64,000 nucleotides of DNA, from the NCBI RefSeq assembly GCF_003610995.1, contig NZ_CP032543.1, positions 4,898,001 to 4,962,000 on the forward strand. The letters run 5' to 3'. Origin of the DNA: Streptomyces griseus subsp. griseus (GTDB lineage Bacteria > Actinomycetota > Actinomycetes > Streptomycetales > Streptomycetaceae). Position numbers and translations under genes: made by a program. A model generated the notes under the pieces. The model saw only the letters and a program-made list of their open reading frames with translations, was not told the DNA's origin and made no database searches. The stretch's first letter is position 1. Every line of letters begins with the position of its first letter. Of the stretch, positions 1 to 8,594 are shown piece by piece.

Positions 1-478
1 GTTCGTTCCCGGGGGCGGCCAGCAGCTCCTTGAGGGCGGGGGAGACCACCATCTCGTCCGCCCCGGGGAAGCGGTCGACACCCGGCGGGCGGGCCGGAGC
101 CGTACCGTCGGCGCGCACCAGGTATCCCGCCACGGACTGGCTGTGGTACTCGGTGCCCGAGTCGGCCACCACCACCGAGGTGTCGGACTTCGGGGCGTTC
201 GCGCCGGGCGTGTCGGAGATCCGGGCCTCCTTGCGCGCCTGGTCGCGCCCGTTCCGTTGGTCCAGCATGTGCGGCACGGACGAGGCGAGCAGCAGCAGGG
301 CGACCCCGAGGCCGACGCCGACCGCCGTCAGCAGCGTACGGATCCAGCCCTCGCGGCCTCCGGCGGCGGCGAACCGGATGCCGAGGCCGAGGTCCCGGAG
401 GGTGGCCGCGCCCCGCGCGGGCGGCTTCGGGCGGTCCTCCTCGGCGGCCGGAGCGTGACGGGAGTGGAGCAGCGTCAT
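1..478 (-). CDS. ABC transporter permease, FtsX-like (partial, C-terminus off window)
   Basis: The reverse strand is open from an ATG at 478 to the window edge, giving the first 159 residues of a membrane protein. After a short charged cytoplasmic start there is one clear transmembrane segment at about residues 46-68, rich in Leu, Val and Gly and following WIRTLL. A hydrophilic stretch then contains an extracellular-looking Asp/Ser/Thr-rich region. This is how FtsX/MacB-type permeases begin. The start overlaps the stop of the upstream ATPase gene by four bases (ATGA), so the two are translationally coupled and probably form one exporter. The substrate cannot be inferred. Most of the permease lies outside the window. 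Confidence 0.8.
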   Translation of the reverse strand, partial: MTLLHSRHAPAAEEDRPKPPARGAATLRDLGLGIRFAAAGGREGWIRTLLTAVGVGLGVALLLLASSVPHMLDQRNGRDQARKEARISDTPGANAPKSDTSVVVADSGTEYHSQSVAGYLVRADGTAPARPPGVDRFPGADEMVVSPALKELLAAPGNE

Positions 479-1161
479 ACGGCGTGCTCCAGGTCGCGGG
501 CCCGGCCGTCGCGCACGGTGACGTCACGGTCGGAGTAGGCGGCGACCCGGGCCTCATGGGTCACCAGGACGACTGCCGCGTTGGAGGAGCGGGCCGCCTC
601 GGTCAGCAGCTCCATGACCCGCTCGCCGTTGAGGGAGTCCAGGGCGCCGGTCGGCTCGTCCGCGAAGATCACCTTCGGTGAGCCGGCCAGGGCGCGGGCC
701 ACGGCGACGCGCTGGCCCTGGCCGCCGGAGACCTCGCCGGGCCGCTTGGCGCCGAGGCCGTCGACCTCCAGGCGCTCCATCCACTCCCGGGCGGTGCGCT
801 CGGCGGCCTTCCGCTTCACACCGTTGAGCCGCAGCGGCAGCGCCACGTTCTCCACACAGGTCAGCTCCGGCACGAGCTGGCCGAACTGGAAGACGAACCC
901 GAAGTCGCTGCGGCGCAGGGCGCTGCGCTCGGCGTCCGACATCGCGGAGAGCTCGCGGCCGGCGTAGGTGATGGTGCCGGAGTCCGGGGTGATGATCCCG
1001 GCCAGACAGTGCAGCAGGGTCGACTTGCCGGAGCCGGAGGGGCCCATCACGGCGACGACCTCGCCCGGGTGGACGGAGAACGAGGCACCGTCCAGGGCGG
1101 GCGTCGCACCGTAGGTCTTGCGCAGGTCGTGCGCGGCCAGCAGGGAGCCGTCGGGGATCAC
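475..1161 (-). CDS. ABC transporter ATP-binding protein (MacB/LolD type)
   Basis: This 228-residue nucleotide-binding subunit powers the FtsX-like permease encoded just downstream. Visible motifs are Walker A (GPSGSGKST, about residues 40-48), the Q-loop (FVFQFGQL, about 89-96), the signature VSGGQ (144-148), Walker B ending ADE (about 164-169) and the switch His (VTHEA, about 202). The LVPELTCVENVALPL segment is typical of the MacB/LolD/SalX family of exporters that act on lipoproteins, peptides or drugs. Its start overlaps the end of the padR gene (1158-1161). The order regulator, ATPase, permease therefore looks like one PadR-controlled operon, a common arrangement for antimicrobial-peptide or drug resistance exporters. 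Confidence 0.93.
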   Translation of the reverse strand: MIPDGSLLAAHDLRKTYGATPALDGASFSVHPGEVVAVMGPSGSGKSTLLHCLAGIITPDSGTITYAGRELSAMSDAERSALRRSDFGFVFQFGQLVPELTCVENVALPLRLNGVKRKAAERTAREWMERLEVDGLGAKRPGEVSGGQGQRVAVARALAGSPKVIFADEPTGALDSLNGERVMELLTEAARSSNAAVVLVTHEARVAAYSDRDVTVRDGRARDLEHAV

Positions 1162-1682
1162 GGGGCCACCACCTCGGCGAGCTGGCCGAGGCGCGCTGCG
1201 GTCAGCTCCAGCCAGCGCAGATCGGCTTCCAGATGGAACAGGGCGTGGTCGCAGATGAGTTGGTCGGCGAGGTCGCCCTTGCGCTTGCGGTCGGTGAGGA
1301 CGCGCATCATCCGCAGGTGCTCCGAGCGCTGGGAGTCCAGCAGGTCGGAGGCGCTGCGGTCGGTCAGGAGCGCCAGGACGACCTTGGTGTAGAGCGTCGA
1401 CTGGAGGTACGGCTCCGGCTTCTCGGGCTGCATGAGCCAGCGCGAGACGTCGGTGATCCCGGCGTCCGTGATGGCGTAGCGCTTGCGCTCGGGCCCCCCT
1501 TCGCTCTCTATGCCGTCGACCTCGACGAGCCCGTTCTTCAGGAGGCGGGACATCGTCGAGTAGACCTGGCCGTAGTGGAGCGGGCGGTCCTGGCCGAACT
1601 TCTCGTCGAAGGTCCGCTTGAGGTCGTAGCCATGGCGGGGGCCGGATTCCAGGAGCCCTAGGAGGGTGTGGCCGATAGACAT
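1158..1682 (-). CDS. PadR family transcriptional regulator
   Basis: A 174-residue winged-helix repressor of the PadR/Vir-like type. The N-terminus GHTLLGLLESGPRHGYDLKR and the following YGQVYSTMSRLLKNGLV form the characteristic PadR DNA-binding domain. The C-terminal half is a helical dimerisation region. I chose the ATG at 1682 rather than the GTG at 1691, because the protein then begins MSIGHTLLGLL as in the family and an AGAG lies about 8 bases upstream. The stop overlaps the ABC ATPase start, so the regulator is first in the exporter operon and probably represses it until an inducer binds. Confidence 0.9.
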   Translation of the reverse strand: MSIGHTLLGLLESGPRHGYDLKRTFDEKFGQDRPLHYGQVYSTMSRLLKNGLVEVDGIESEGGPERKRYAITDAGITDVSRWLMQPEKPEPYLQSTLYTKVVLALLTDRSASDLLDSQRSEHLRMMRVLTDRKRKGDLADQLICDHALFHLEADLRWLELTAARLGQLAEVVAP

Positions 1683-1701
1683 GAGGAGCACTCTACACGG
1701 T

Positions 1702-1722
1702 GTGTATACCTGGCGTGTATAC
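1702..1722. promoter_or_regulatory. Repeated GTGTATAC motif upstream of padR
   Basis: Two identical octamers GTGTATAC, each containing the palindrome GTATAC, lie 13 bases apart just upstream of the PadR start. PadR proteins usually autoregulate through sites next to their own start, so this is the natural operator candidate. Assignment is by position only. Confidence 0.45.
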
Positions 1723-1770
1723 GGGTTCGAAAAGCGTCCCTGGCCGGCGATCGCGGGCCAGGGGCGCTCT

Positions 1771-2034
1771 CTACGCGTCGGGAGCCGGCTCCTCCGGCGG
1801 TCGTTTCGGCGGCCTTCCCCGGCGGGCGATCGGCGCCGCCGACCCCGGCAGCCGCCCCGCCTCCTTCAGCGCCCGGCGCAGCAGGAACTCGATCTGCGCG
1901 TTGGCGCTCCGCAGCTCGTCGGAGGCCCAGCGGGCCAGCGCGTCGTGCACCGCGGGGTCCAGCCGCAGCAGCATCTGCTTGCGCTGCTGCGGCCGGGGGG
2001 CCGGGGTCCGCCGGGGCGGGGGCTGGTCGGTCAC
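1771..2034 (-). CDS. Small basic protein, ribbon-helix-helix-like (hypothetical)
   Basis: An 87-residue protein with Pro/Arg-rich ends and a central segment KQMLLRLDPAVHDALARWA followed by DELRSANAQIEFLLRRALKEAG. That pattern (a short beta strand, two helices and a conserved NAQIE-type helix) matches Arc/CopG-like ribbon-helix-helix DNA-binding proteins. The gene overlaps the end of the SPFH gene by four bases (ATGA), so the two are co-translated. Whether it acts on the SPFH promoter is unknown. The Pro-rich C-terminus has no recognisable domain. Confidence 0.7.
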   Translation of the reverse strand: MTDQPPPRRTPAPRPQQRKQMLLRLDPAVHDALARWASDELRSANAQIEFLLRRALKEAGRLPGSAAPIARRGRPPKRPPEEPAPDA

Positions 2035-3002
2035 TGGTAGAGGCTGCCCGTGTTGAGGACCGGCTGGGCCGCGCGGTCACCGCACAGCACCACCATCAGA
2101 TTGCTGACCATGGCCGCCTTCCGCTCGGAGTCCAGCTCCACGATGTCCTGCTCGGCGATCCGGGTCAGGGCCATCTCGACCATGCCCACCGCGCCCTCGA
2201 CGATCTGCTGGCGGGCCGCGACGACCGCGCCGGCCTGCTGGCGCTGGAGCATGGCGGAGGCGATCTCGGGGGCGTACGCGAGGTGGCTGAAGCGCGACTC
2301 GATGATCAGGACGCCCGCCGCCTTCACCCGGGCGGTCAGTTCGACGGCCAGCTTCTCGGTGATCTCCTCCGCGTTGCCGCGCAGCGAGAGGCCGTCCTCC
2401 TCGTGGGCGTCGTACGGGTACTCGATCGCGATGTGCCGGACTGCCGCCTCGGTCTGGGTGGCGACGAACTCCAGGAAGTCGTCGACCTCGAAGAGGGCCT
2501 GGGCGGTGTCCTCGACCTTCCAGACGACGATGGCGGCCAGTTCGATCGGGTTGCCGTAGGCGTCGTTGACCTTGAGGACGGCGGTCTCGTGGTTGCGGAC
2601 CCGGGTGGAGATCTTGCGGCTGGAGGTCAGCGGGTTGATCCAGCGCAGCCCGTCGGCGCGGATGGTGCCGACGTACCGGCCGAAGAGCTGGATGACCCGG
2701 GCCTCGCCCGGAGCGACCATCTTCACACCGCTCATGCAGAAGAACGAGGTGATCACCAGGAGCGCCCCGAGGATGAAGAGCGGGACGCCGACGGCGTTGT
2801 TTCCGCCCGCCCCGATCACGCCGCCGACGATGGCGAGTCCGACCCCGGCGAACACCCCGAGCACCGTGAGCAGCAGTCCGAGTCCGCCCGGGATGGAGTG
2901 CGCGGTGACCTCCCTGACCTGCGGCTCGGGCATGTCGGGGGCGTCGATGTCGAGTGCGGCCGCCGAAGCGTCCGGGCGGTGGTCGTCGTGCTGTCCGGGC
3001 AT
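2031..3002 (-). CDS. SPFH domain (stomatin/prohibitin-like) membrane protein
   Basis: This 323-residue protein has a hydrophilic Asp/Glu-rich N-terminus, two closely spaced membrane segments (about residues 45-100, [21 protein letters not shown] and [14 protein letters not shown]) and then a full SPFH/Band 7 domain (from [20 protein letters not shown] to the [20 protein letters not shown] helix). SPFH proteins form large membrane-bound rings or microdomain scaffolds. I chose the ATG at 3002 because GGGGGA lies 5-10 bases upstream; an in-frame TTG at 3041 would add 13 residues. The downstream small basic protein overlaps it. A second, frameshifted SPFH gene lies at 27.1 kb. Confidence 0.88.
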   Translation of the reverse strand: MPGQHDDHRPDASAAALDIDAPDMPEPQVREVTAHSIPGGLGLLLTVLGVFAGVGLAIVGGVIGAGGNNAVGVPLFILGALLVITSFFCMSGVKMVAPGEARVIQLFGRYVGTIRADGLRWINPLTSSRKISTRVRNHETAVLKVNDAYGNPIELAAIVVWKVEDTAQALFEVDDFLEFVATQTEAAVRHIAIEYPYDAHEEDGLSLRGNAEEITEKLAVELTARVKAAGVLIIESRFSHLAYAPEIASAMLQRQQAGAVVAARQQIVEGAVGMVEMALTRIAEQDIVELDSERKAAMVSNLMVVLCGDRAAQPVLNTGSLYQ

Positions 3003-3039
3003 GGGGTCCCCCGTTTCGTGCGGCTGCTGCCGCGCTATC

Positions 3040-3055
3040 AATGTGATTTCACATT
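3040..3055. promoter_or_regulatory. Perfect palindrome upstream of the SPFH gene
   Basis: AATGTGATTTCACATT has 7-base perfect arms (AATGTGA and TCACATT) around a 2-base centre, in an AT-rich patch between the divergent SPFH and penicillin-binding protein genes. It looks like a dimeric repressor operator. The protein that binds it is unknown. Confidence 0.5.
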
Positions 3056-3242
3056 AACGGTTCTCGCAACCTTGCGCACCCTCCAGGAGTCGGTTCCCAG
3101 GGGAACGGGTGCTGATTGTCACGTCCGGAAAGGACCGGATCGCTTGCCTTTCGTCTCTGCCGACGGTGTTAGCTGGCAGGTCTGAACGGAATCGGGTGAA
3201 CCGAGCGAGCCGGTCGAGCAGAGAAGCGGGAGCAACACAGCG

Positions 3243-5474
3243 ATGGGTCGAGCGGATGCGCGACGAGCCCGGGCGCAGGAGTCGCGCCGGGCTGCGAAGA
3301 GCGGTGGCATACGCAGACTCTTCACGTGGAAGAAACTGCTGGGCACGTTCCTCGGGATCGTCCTCCTGGGCATGGGCGCCTTCCTCGCCCTCTACCTGTA
3401 CGTCCCCGTACCCGCCCCCAACGCCATGGCGGAGCGGCAGAGCAACGTCTACCAGTACAGCGACGGCACCGTGCTCGCCCGGTCCAACAGCGGCGTCAAC
3501 CGGCAGATCGTCGACCTGGCCCAGGTGCCCAAGGAGGTGCAGCACACCTTCGTCGCCGCGGAGAACAAGACCTTCTACGAGGACGACGGCATCGACCTCA
3601 AGGGCACGACCCGCGGTCTGATCAACACGCTCAGCGGCAAGGGCAAGCAGGGTGGCTCGACCATCACCCAGCAGTACGTGAAGAACTACTACCTGACGCA
3701 GGACCCCACCATCAGCCGCAAGCTCCGCGAGCTGGTGATCTCGCTCAAGGTCGACCAGAACCAGTCCAAGAGCCAGATCCTCGCCGGGTACATCAACACC
3801 GCCTACTACGGGCGCGGCGCCAGCGGCATACAGGCGGCCGCCCAGGCGTACTACGGCGTCGACGCCAAGGACCTGAACGTCTCCCAGGGCGCCTACCTCG
3901 CCTCGCTCCTCCAGGCCCCCAGCCAGTACGACTGGGCCACCGCCACCGACACCGGCAAGCGCCTGGTCAAGGACCGCTGGTCCTACACCCTGAAGAACAT
4001 GGTCGAGATGGGCTGGCTCTCCGAGGCGGACCGCGCCAAGCAGGAGTTCCCGGTCCCGCAGAAGCCCAAGCCCGCCAAGGGCATGGAGGGCCAGACCGGC
4101 TACCTCGTCGAGGCGGTCAACAAGGAACTCGACAAGCAGGGCATCTCCGCCGAGGACCGGGAGGCCGGCGGCTGGACGTTCACCCTCACCATCGACAAGA
4201 AGCGCCAGCAGCAGCTGGAGAAGTCGGTGGACAAGGAGCTGGAGTCCCAGCTGGACCGGGAGGGCAACAAGATCGACGCCACCGTCCAGGCCGGCGCGAC
4301 CTCCGTCGACCCGAAGACCGGCAAGGTCCTCGCGATGTACGGCGGCGAGGACTACGTCAAGCACTACGTCAACAACGCCACCCGCCAGGACTACCAGCCC
4401 GCTTCCACCTTCAAGCCGCTGGTGCTCGCCGCCGCCCTGGAGAACGACTCAAAGACCCAGGACGGCAATCTGATCGGGCTGAACACCGTCTACGACGGCA
4501 CCAGCAAGCGGCCCGTCGTCGGCAGCGAGACCCCGTTCAACCCGCAGAACGAGGACAACCGGAGCTACGGCCCGATCTCCGTCCAGAGGGCGATGAACAG
4601 CTCGGTCAACTCCGTCTTCGCGCAGATGATCGTGGACGTGACGCCCGCCGCCACCAAGCGGACCGCGCTCGCCCTCGGCGTACCGGACAAGAACTTCCCC
4701 GAGCGCCCCGCCGTCACCCTCGGCACCATGAACGCCTCCACCTGGGACATGGCGGGCGTCTACGCGACCCTGGACAACCACGGCCGCAAGGTCACCCCGC
4801 ACATCCTCCAGTCCGCCGAGCACCGCGACCGTACGGTGAAGCCGGAGGCGGCCAAGAAGGAGCAGGTGATCAGCCGCGCGTCGGCCGACACCGTGACCTC
4901 CGCGCTCACCGGCGTCGTCAAGTCCGGCTCCGGCAGCGCGGCCAGCACCTCCGCCTACCAGGCGGCGGGCAAGACGGGCACCTCGGAGGAGAACAAGTCG
5001 GCCTGGTTCGCCGGGTACACGCCCGAACTGACCACGGTCGTGGCCCTCTTCGGCGAGTCGCCCAAGGGCGGACGGCAGGTCTCCCTCACCGGTACGGCCA
5101 ACTCCGGCCGCGCCAACGGCGGTGGCTTCCCGGCCCGGATCTGGGCGGACTACACCCTCGGCGCCCTCGGCGGCGGCTCGGACGCCAGGTTCGACCTCCA
5201 GGACGTGGAGCGCGGCGAGGTCCCGCCCCCGCCGACCCCCTCCGAGACGCCGTCGGAGGAGCCCACCCCGTCGGAGAAGCCCACGCCGTCCGAGACGCCC
5301 TCCAAGACCCCGAGCGAGACGCCCAGCGAGACTCCGCCCACGACGTCGGCCCCGCCGACCATCACGCCGCCCACCGTCCCGCCCACCAAGAGCCCCGAGC
5401 TGCCGCCCCCGCCCGGGGAGAGCGACGGGCAGCCGGGCGAGCGGCCCGGTGGTGGCGGACTCCTGGGGCAGTGA
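3243..5474 (+). CDS. Bifunctional class A penicillin-binding protein (GT51 and transpeptidase)
   Basis: This 743-residue enzyme polymerises and cross-links peptidoglycan at the outer face of the membrane. A basic cytoplasmic tail is followed by a transmembrane anchor (about 31-53). The glycosyltransferase domain has the catalytic Glu at 107 (AAENKTFYEDDG) and the GGSTITQQ motif (137-144). The transpeptidase carries SxxK at S388-K391 (ASTFK), SxN at S454-N456 and KTG at 577-579. The last 85 residues are a Pro/Thr/Ser/Glu-rich tail that probably spans the wall. All catalytic residues are present. The ATG at 3243 is preceded by GGGAG. Confidence 0.95.
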   Translation: MGRADARRARAQESRRAAKSGGIRRLFTWKKLLGTFLGIVLLGMGAFLALYLYVPVPAPNAMAERQSNVYQYSDGTVLARSNSGVNRQIVDLAQVPKEVQHTFVAAENKTFYEDDGIDLKGTTRGLINTLSGKGKQGGSTITQQYVKNYYLTQDPTISRKLRELVISLKVDQNQSKSQILAGYINTAYYGRGASGIQAAAQAYYGVDAKDLNVSQGAYLASLLQAPSQYDWATATDTGKRLVKDRWSYTLKNMVEMGWLSEADRAKQEFPVPQKPKPAKGMEGQTGYLVEAVNKELDKQGISAEDREAGGWTFTLTIDKKRQQQLEKSVDKELESQLDREGNKIDATVQAGATSVDPKTGKVLAMYGGEDYVKHYVNNATRQDYQPASTFKPLVLAAALENDSKTQDGNLIGLNTVYDGTSKRPVVGSETPFNPQNEDNRSYGPISVQRAMNSSVNSVFAQMIVDVTPAATKRTALALGVPDKNFPERPAVTLGTMNASTWDMAGVYATLDNHGRKVTPHILQSAEHRDRTVKPEAAKKEQVISRASADTVTSALTGVVKSGSGSAASTSAYQAAGKTGTSEENKSAWFAGYTPELTTVVALFGESPKGGRQVSLTGTANSGRANGGGFPARIWADYTLGALGGGSDARFDLQDVERGEVPPPPTPSETPSEEPTPSEKPTPSETPSKTPSETPSETPPTTSAPPTITPPTVPPTKSPELPPPPGESDGQPGERPGGGGLLGQ

Positions 5475-5500
5475 CCGCGCGCGGATGACCCGCGTACGAC

Positions 5501-5538
5501 GGAGAGGGGCGGTGCCGGAGTCGGCACCGCCCCTCTCC
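5501..5538. terminator. Bidirectional hairpin terminator
   Basis: A perfect 17-bp stem with a 4-base loop (GAGT) lies between the convergent penicillin-binding protein and SpoIIE-type phosphatase genes. There is no clear U-tract, as is usual for high-GC actinomycete terminators. Confidence 0.8.
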
Positions 5539-5551
5539 CACGTACGTCAGG

Positions 5552-7444
5552 TCAGCTGCGCGTCGCCATCTCGAACCAGACGACCTTGCCCGTCGACAGC
5601 CGCGTCGCGCCCCACCGGCGGGCCAACCGGTTGACCAGGAACAGCCCACGGCCGCCCTCGTCGGTCTCCCGGGCCCGGCGCTGGCGGGGCAGCTGCGGGG
5701 AGTCGTCGCCGACCTCGCAGCGCAGGATGTCCGTCCGCAGCAGGCGCAGCGTCACCGGCCGCTCCGCGTAGCGGACCGCGTTGGTGACGACCTCGCTGAC
5801 GAGCAGCTCCACCTCGTCGGACATCTCCTCCAGGCCCCACCGGCTCAGCGCCCGCCGGGCCAGTCTGCGGGCCCGGCCCGGGGCCGCGTCCTCCGGCTCC
5901 AGATACCAGTACGCCACATCGCTCGGCGCGATCCCGTCGAAGCGGGCGGCCAGCAGCGCGATGTCGTCGTCCCGGTCGCCCGGGCCCAGCATGTCGAGCA
6001 CGTCGTCGCAGAGGGCCTCCAGGGGCGGGGAGTGGTCGTCCCCGGTGAGCTGCGCGGTCGCCGCGAGGCGCTCCCGCAGCTGTTCGATGCCGGTCCACAC
6101 GTCCCGCAGCCGGGACTCGACCAGGCCGTCGGTGTACAGCAGCAGCGTGGCACCGGCCGGGGCGTCCAGCTCCACGGCCTCGAAGTCGACCCCGCCCACC
6201 CCGATCGGGGCGCCCGGCGGCACCCGCAGCACCTCGGCCCGGCCGCCCAGGTGCAGCAGCACGGGCGGCGGGTGGCCGGCGTTGGCGATGGTGATCCGGT
6301 GCGCGACCGGGTCGTACACCGCGTACAGGCAGGTCGCCATGCGGTCGCTGCCGAGCCGCTGCGCCTGCTCGTCCAGGTGGTGCAGCACCTCCTGCGGCGG
6401 CAGGTCCAGCTGGGCCAGGGTCTGGGCGGTCGTGCGGAGCTGGCCCATGATCGCGGCGGAGGTCATGGAGTGGCCCATGACGTCGCCGACGACGAGCGCG
6501 ACCCGGCTGCCGGGCAGCGGGATCGCGTCGTACCAGTCGCCGCCGACCCGGGCCGTCTCGGCCGCCGGGAGGTAGCGCGAGGCGAGGCGTACGCCGGTGG
6601 GCTGGGGGAGCGAGTCGGGGAGCATCGTGCGCTGGAGCTCGTCGGCGATGTAGGCCTCGCGCCCGTACAGCACGGCTTTGTCGATCCCGAGCGCGGTGTG
6701 CGTCGCCAGCTGGGCGGCGACCAGCAGATCACTGGCCTCGAACGGGGGCCGCTCGGTGGACCGTACGAAGACGGCCGCGCCGATCACCCGGCGCCGGCCG
6801 CGCAGCGGGGCCAGGATCGCGCGGTGGCCGGTGGGGACCGGCCGCCCGGGGCCCAGCAGTTCGGGCAGCGCCGCCCGGGCCGCCGCCGAGTCGCCGAAGA
6901 CCGGCCGCACCCCGCGCAGCACCTCCGCCAGCGCGCCGCCCGCCCGCACCTCGCACAGCTCGGCGGCGGGCATCAGGTCGGCCGTCGGGTCGCTGAGCAG
7001 CGGCCGCAGCCGCTCCGTCTCCGAACCGGTCTCGCCGCCCTCCTCGTCGGTGTGGCGGAGCCGGTCGGAGCGGCGCAGCCGCAGCACGAACGGGCTCACC
7101 GGCCGCTCGTCGCCGACCGGCAGCGGGTCGCGCAGATAGACCAGGATCGCGTCGGAGAACGTCGGCACGCTCGCCCGGCACAGCCCCAGCACGATCTCGT
7201 CCAGGTCGATGCCCCGGGCGATCCGCCGGGTCGCGGCCCCGACGAAGCGCAGCCGGTCGCCCTCGCGGCGGGTGGCCGCCTGGGCCTCGGCGACGGCGGG
7301 TCCGGGGTTCGGTGCGCCGGCCGGCGACGGGATCGCGGCAGCGGCGGCCGCGGCAGCCGCGTCCTGCTGCCGGGGCCGGGTGCGCTCCTGCTGCCGCGCC
7401 GCGAGAGGCTGCCGGCCTTCGTGGGAGGTGGGGTGCTCCGTCAC
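5552..7444 (-). CDS. SpoIIE-type PP2C phosphatase with GAF and HATPase domains
   Basis: A 630-residue signalling protein. A low-complexity N-terminus with an Ala run is followed by a GAF-like sensor (about 60-270). The PP2C/SpoIIE phosphatase domain then has metal-binding Asp residues in GGDWYDA, GDVMGH, YTDGLVE and DDIALL. At the C-terminus is an anti-sigma-type HATPase domain (ELLVSEVVTNAVRY and GGRGLFLVNRLARRWG). Such fusions can both phosphorylate and dephosphorylate anti-anti-sigma factors in partner-switching pathways. I chose the GTG at 7444 because upstream codons encode Arg/Pro-rich sequence without domain character. The downstream partner is not in the window. Confidence 0.9.
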   Translation of the reverse strand: MTEHPTSHEGRQPLAARQQERTRPRQQDAAAAAAAAAIPSPAGAPNPGPAVAEAQAATRREGDRLRFVGAATRRIARGIDLDEIVLGLCRASVPTFSDAILVYLRDPLPVGDERPVSPFVLRLRRSDRLRHTDEEGGETGSETERLRPLLSDPTADLMPAAELCEVRAGGALAEVLRGVRPVFGDSAAARAALPELLGPGRPVPTGHRAILAPLRGRRRVIGAAVFVRSTERPPFEASDLLVAAQLATHTALGIDKAVLYGREAYIADELQRTMLPDSLPQPTGVRLASRYLPAAETARVGGDWYDAIPLPGSRVALVVGDVMGHSMTSAAIMGQLRTTAQTLAQLDLPPQEVLHHLDEQAQRLGSDRMATCLYAVYDPVAHRITIANAGHPPPVLLHLGGRAEVLRVPPGAPIGVGGVDFEAVELDAPAGATLLLYTDGLVESRLRDVWTGIEQLRERLAATAQLTGDDHSPPLEALCDDVLDMLGPGDRDDDIALLAARFDGIAPSDVAYWYLEPEDAAPGRARRLARRALSRWGLEEMSDEVELLVSEVVTNAVRYAERPVTLRLLRTDILRCEVGDDSPQLPRQRRARETDEGGRGLFLVNRLARRWGATRLSTGKVVWFEMATRS

Positions 7445-7811
7445 GCGTGGGATTCCGTCCGTCCGGGCCGGTTGTATGAGGCAGTCACCTCGTGGGGCGC
7501 CACTGTGCCCCGGCGACCGCGATGAGGACAACGGCTGTCTGCGGATGCCCCGGCACGCGGGGCCGAAACCGAACGTCCGCGAGATGGCCGGAGGGCGACG
7601 TTCCGCACGTGCGCCGGTCTGTTCGCGGTGAGGCGGCAGCGGGCAGCGAGCACGTCTCCACCCCCTCGTGGTGGTCCTGCGACCGAACGGTCCGTCCGGG
7701 TCCGTGGCCCGTCGTACCGCACGACCGGTGCGATGACTTGTGGTCAGATCCGGTGTGTCCCTCAGGGAGCCGGGCCTGCCGACCGGACCCCCGGGGGGTG
7801 CGTCCAGGGTC
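7445..7811. other. Intergenic region
   Basis: About 370 bases between the phosphatase start and the end of the DUF402 gene, both on the reverse strand. The region should hold the phosphatase promoter. Apart from a short dyad GAGGcagtcaCCTC at 7478-7491 I see no clear motif. Open frames here are short and Arg/Pro-rich and do not look like genes. Confidence 0.5.
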
Positions 7812-8498
7812 TCACGACGGCATATGGGCAGGGGTGCGGTCCCAGTCATCCGGCAGTGGTGGAACCTGCCACCGGGGATCGGGCCGCCAGTGCTCCCAGC
7901 CGTCGCGGAAGGGCGAGCCCCACGCAGAGATCACCTCGACGGCGGCCCGGCCCGCCTCGCGCACCCCGGCGGCCGTCGCCGGGTCCATCAGACCGACGTG
8001 CTGCGCCTGGGCGAACTCGTCCTCGTCCAGCCACTTCCAGCTCCGGTCCGGGTGCACGGAGATGTCGAGAAAGTGATCCTCGGAATCCACCCCGCCGGAC
8101 CACCGGACGCGGGGCTCCTCCAGGTTCACGTACCAGTTCCTGAAGAGCCAGCCCCGGTCCCAGAACAGCCAGACCGACCACGGGTCCCCGGGCCGGGCCA
8201 GCTTCAGCACCCCCGAGCCGAACCAGGTGGAGCGGGCCGTCGTGCGCGGCGCGGTGTAGCGGGTGGCGAGCGGTTCGGCGTGCACCTGCGTGCCGTCGGC
8301 CAGGACCGGGCGTACGCATTCGGTGCCGGGAGCCATCCAGACGGCGAGCAGCTCGGCGGTGTCCTGGACGACGGTCACCGGGCGGCAGATGTGCACGGGC
8401 GGGGCCCCGGGCGCCCGGTGGGCCCGGCCGTTGTCGCGGTAGCGCCAGAGGATCTGGTCCCCCGGCGCCCAGCGTGCGCACTCTCCCGTACCTGTCAT
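7812..8498 (-). CDS. DUF402 domain protein (FomD-like)
   Basis: A 228-residue soluble protein. The central block has the DUF402 features: an aromatic-rich strand region (WSVWLFWDRGWLFRNWYVNLEEP), a D-x-x-D segment (GGVDSEDHFLDISVHPDRSWKWLDEDEF) and a helical C-terminus. The family includes nucleoside di/triphosphate phosphatases and FomD of fosfomycin biosynthesis, which use metal-binding Asp/Glu residues. The substrate here is not known. A TAAGAT hexamer ends 6 bases before the ATG and no Shine-Dalgarno is visible, which suggests a leaderless mRNA. Confidence 0.85.
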   Translation of the reverse strand: MTGTGECARWAPGDQILWRYRDNGRAHRAPGAPPVHICRPVTVVQDTAELLAVWMAPGTECVRPVLADGTQVHAEPLATRYTAPRTTARSTWFGSGVLKLARPGDPWSVWLFWDRGWLFRNWYVNLEEPRVRWSGGVDSEDHFLDISVHPDRSWKWLDEDEFAQAQHVGLMDPATAAGVREAGRAAVEVISAWGSPFRDGWEHWRPDPRWQVPPLPDDWDRTPAHMPS

Positions 8499-8504
8499 GG
8501 ATGG

Positions 8505-8510
8505 ATCTTA
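8505..8510 (-). promoter_or_regulatory. Putative -10 box for leaderless DUF402 mRNA
   Basis: TAAGAT on the reverse strand, 6 bases before the ATG at 8498. Transcription would start at or next to the start codon. Confidence 0.55.
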
Positions 8511-8541
8511 CGGATCGTCCGCGCCGCCCCGCTGCGACTCA

Positions 8542-8576
8542 GGTCACCCGGGTGTGCCCAGGGGCTCCGGGTGACC
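8542..8576 (-). terminator. Hairpin downstream of fumC
   Basis: Perfect 10-bp arms GGTCACCCGG and CCGGGTGACC around a 15-base loop, starting 19 bases past the fumC stop on the reverse strand. Confidence 0.6.
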
Positions 8577-8594
8577 CCCGCCGGGGCCGGTCCG

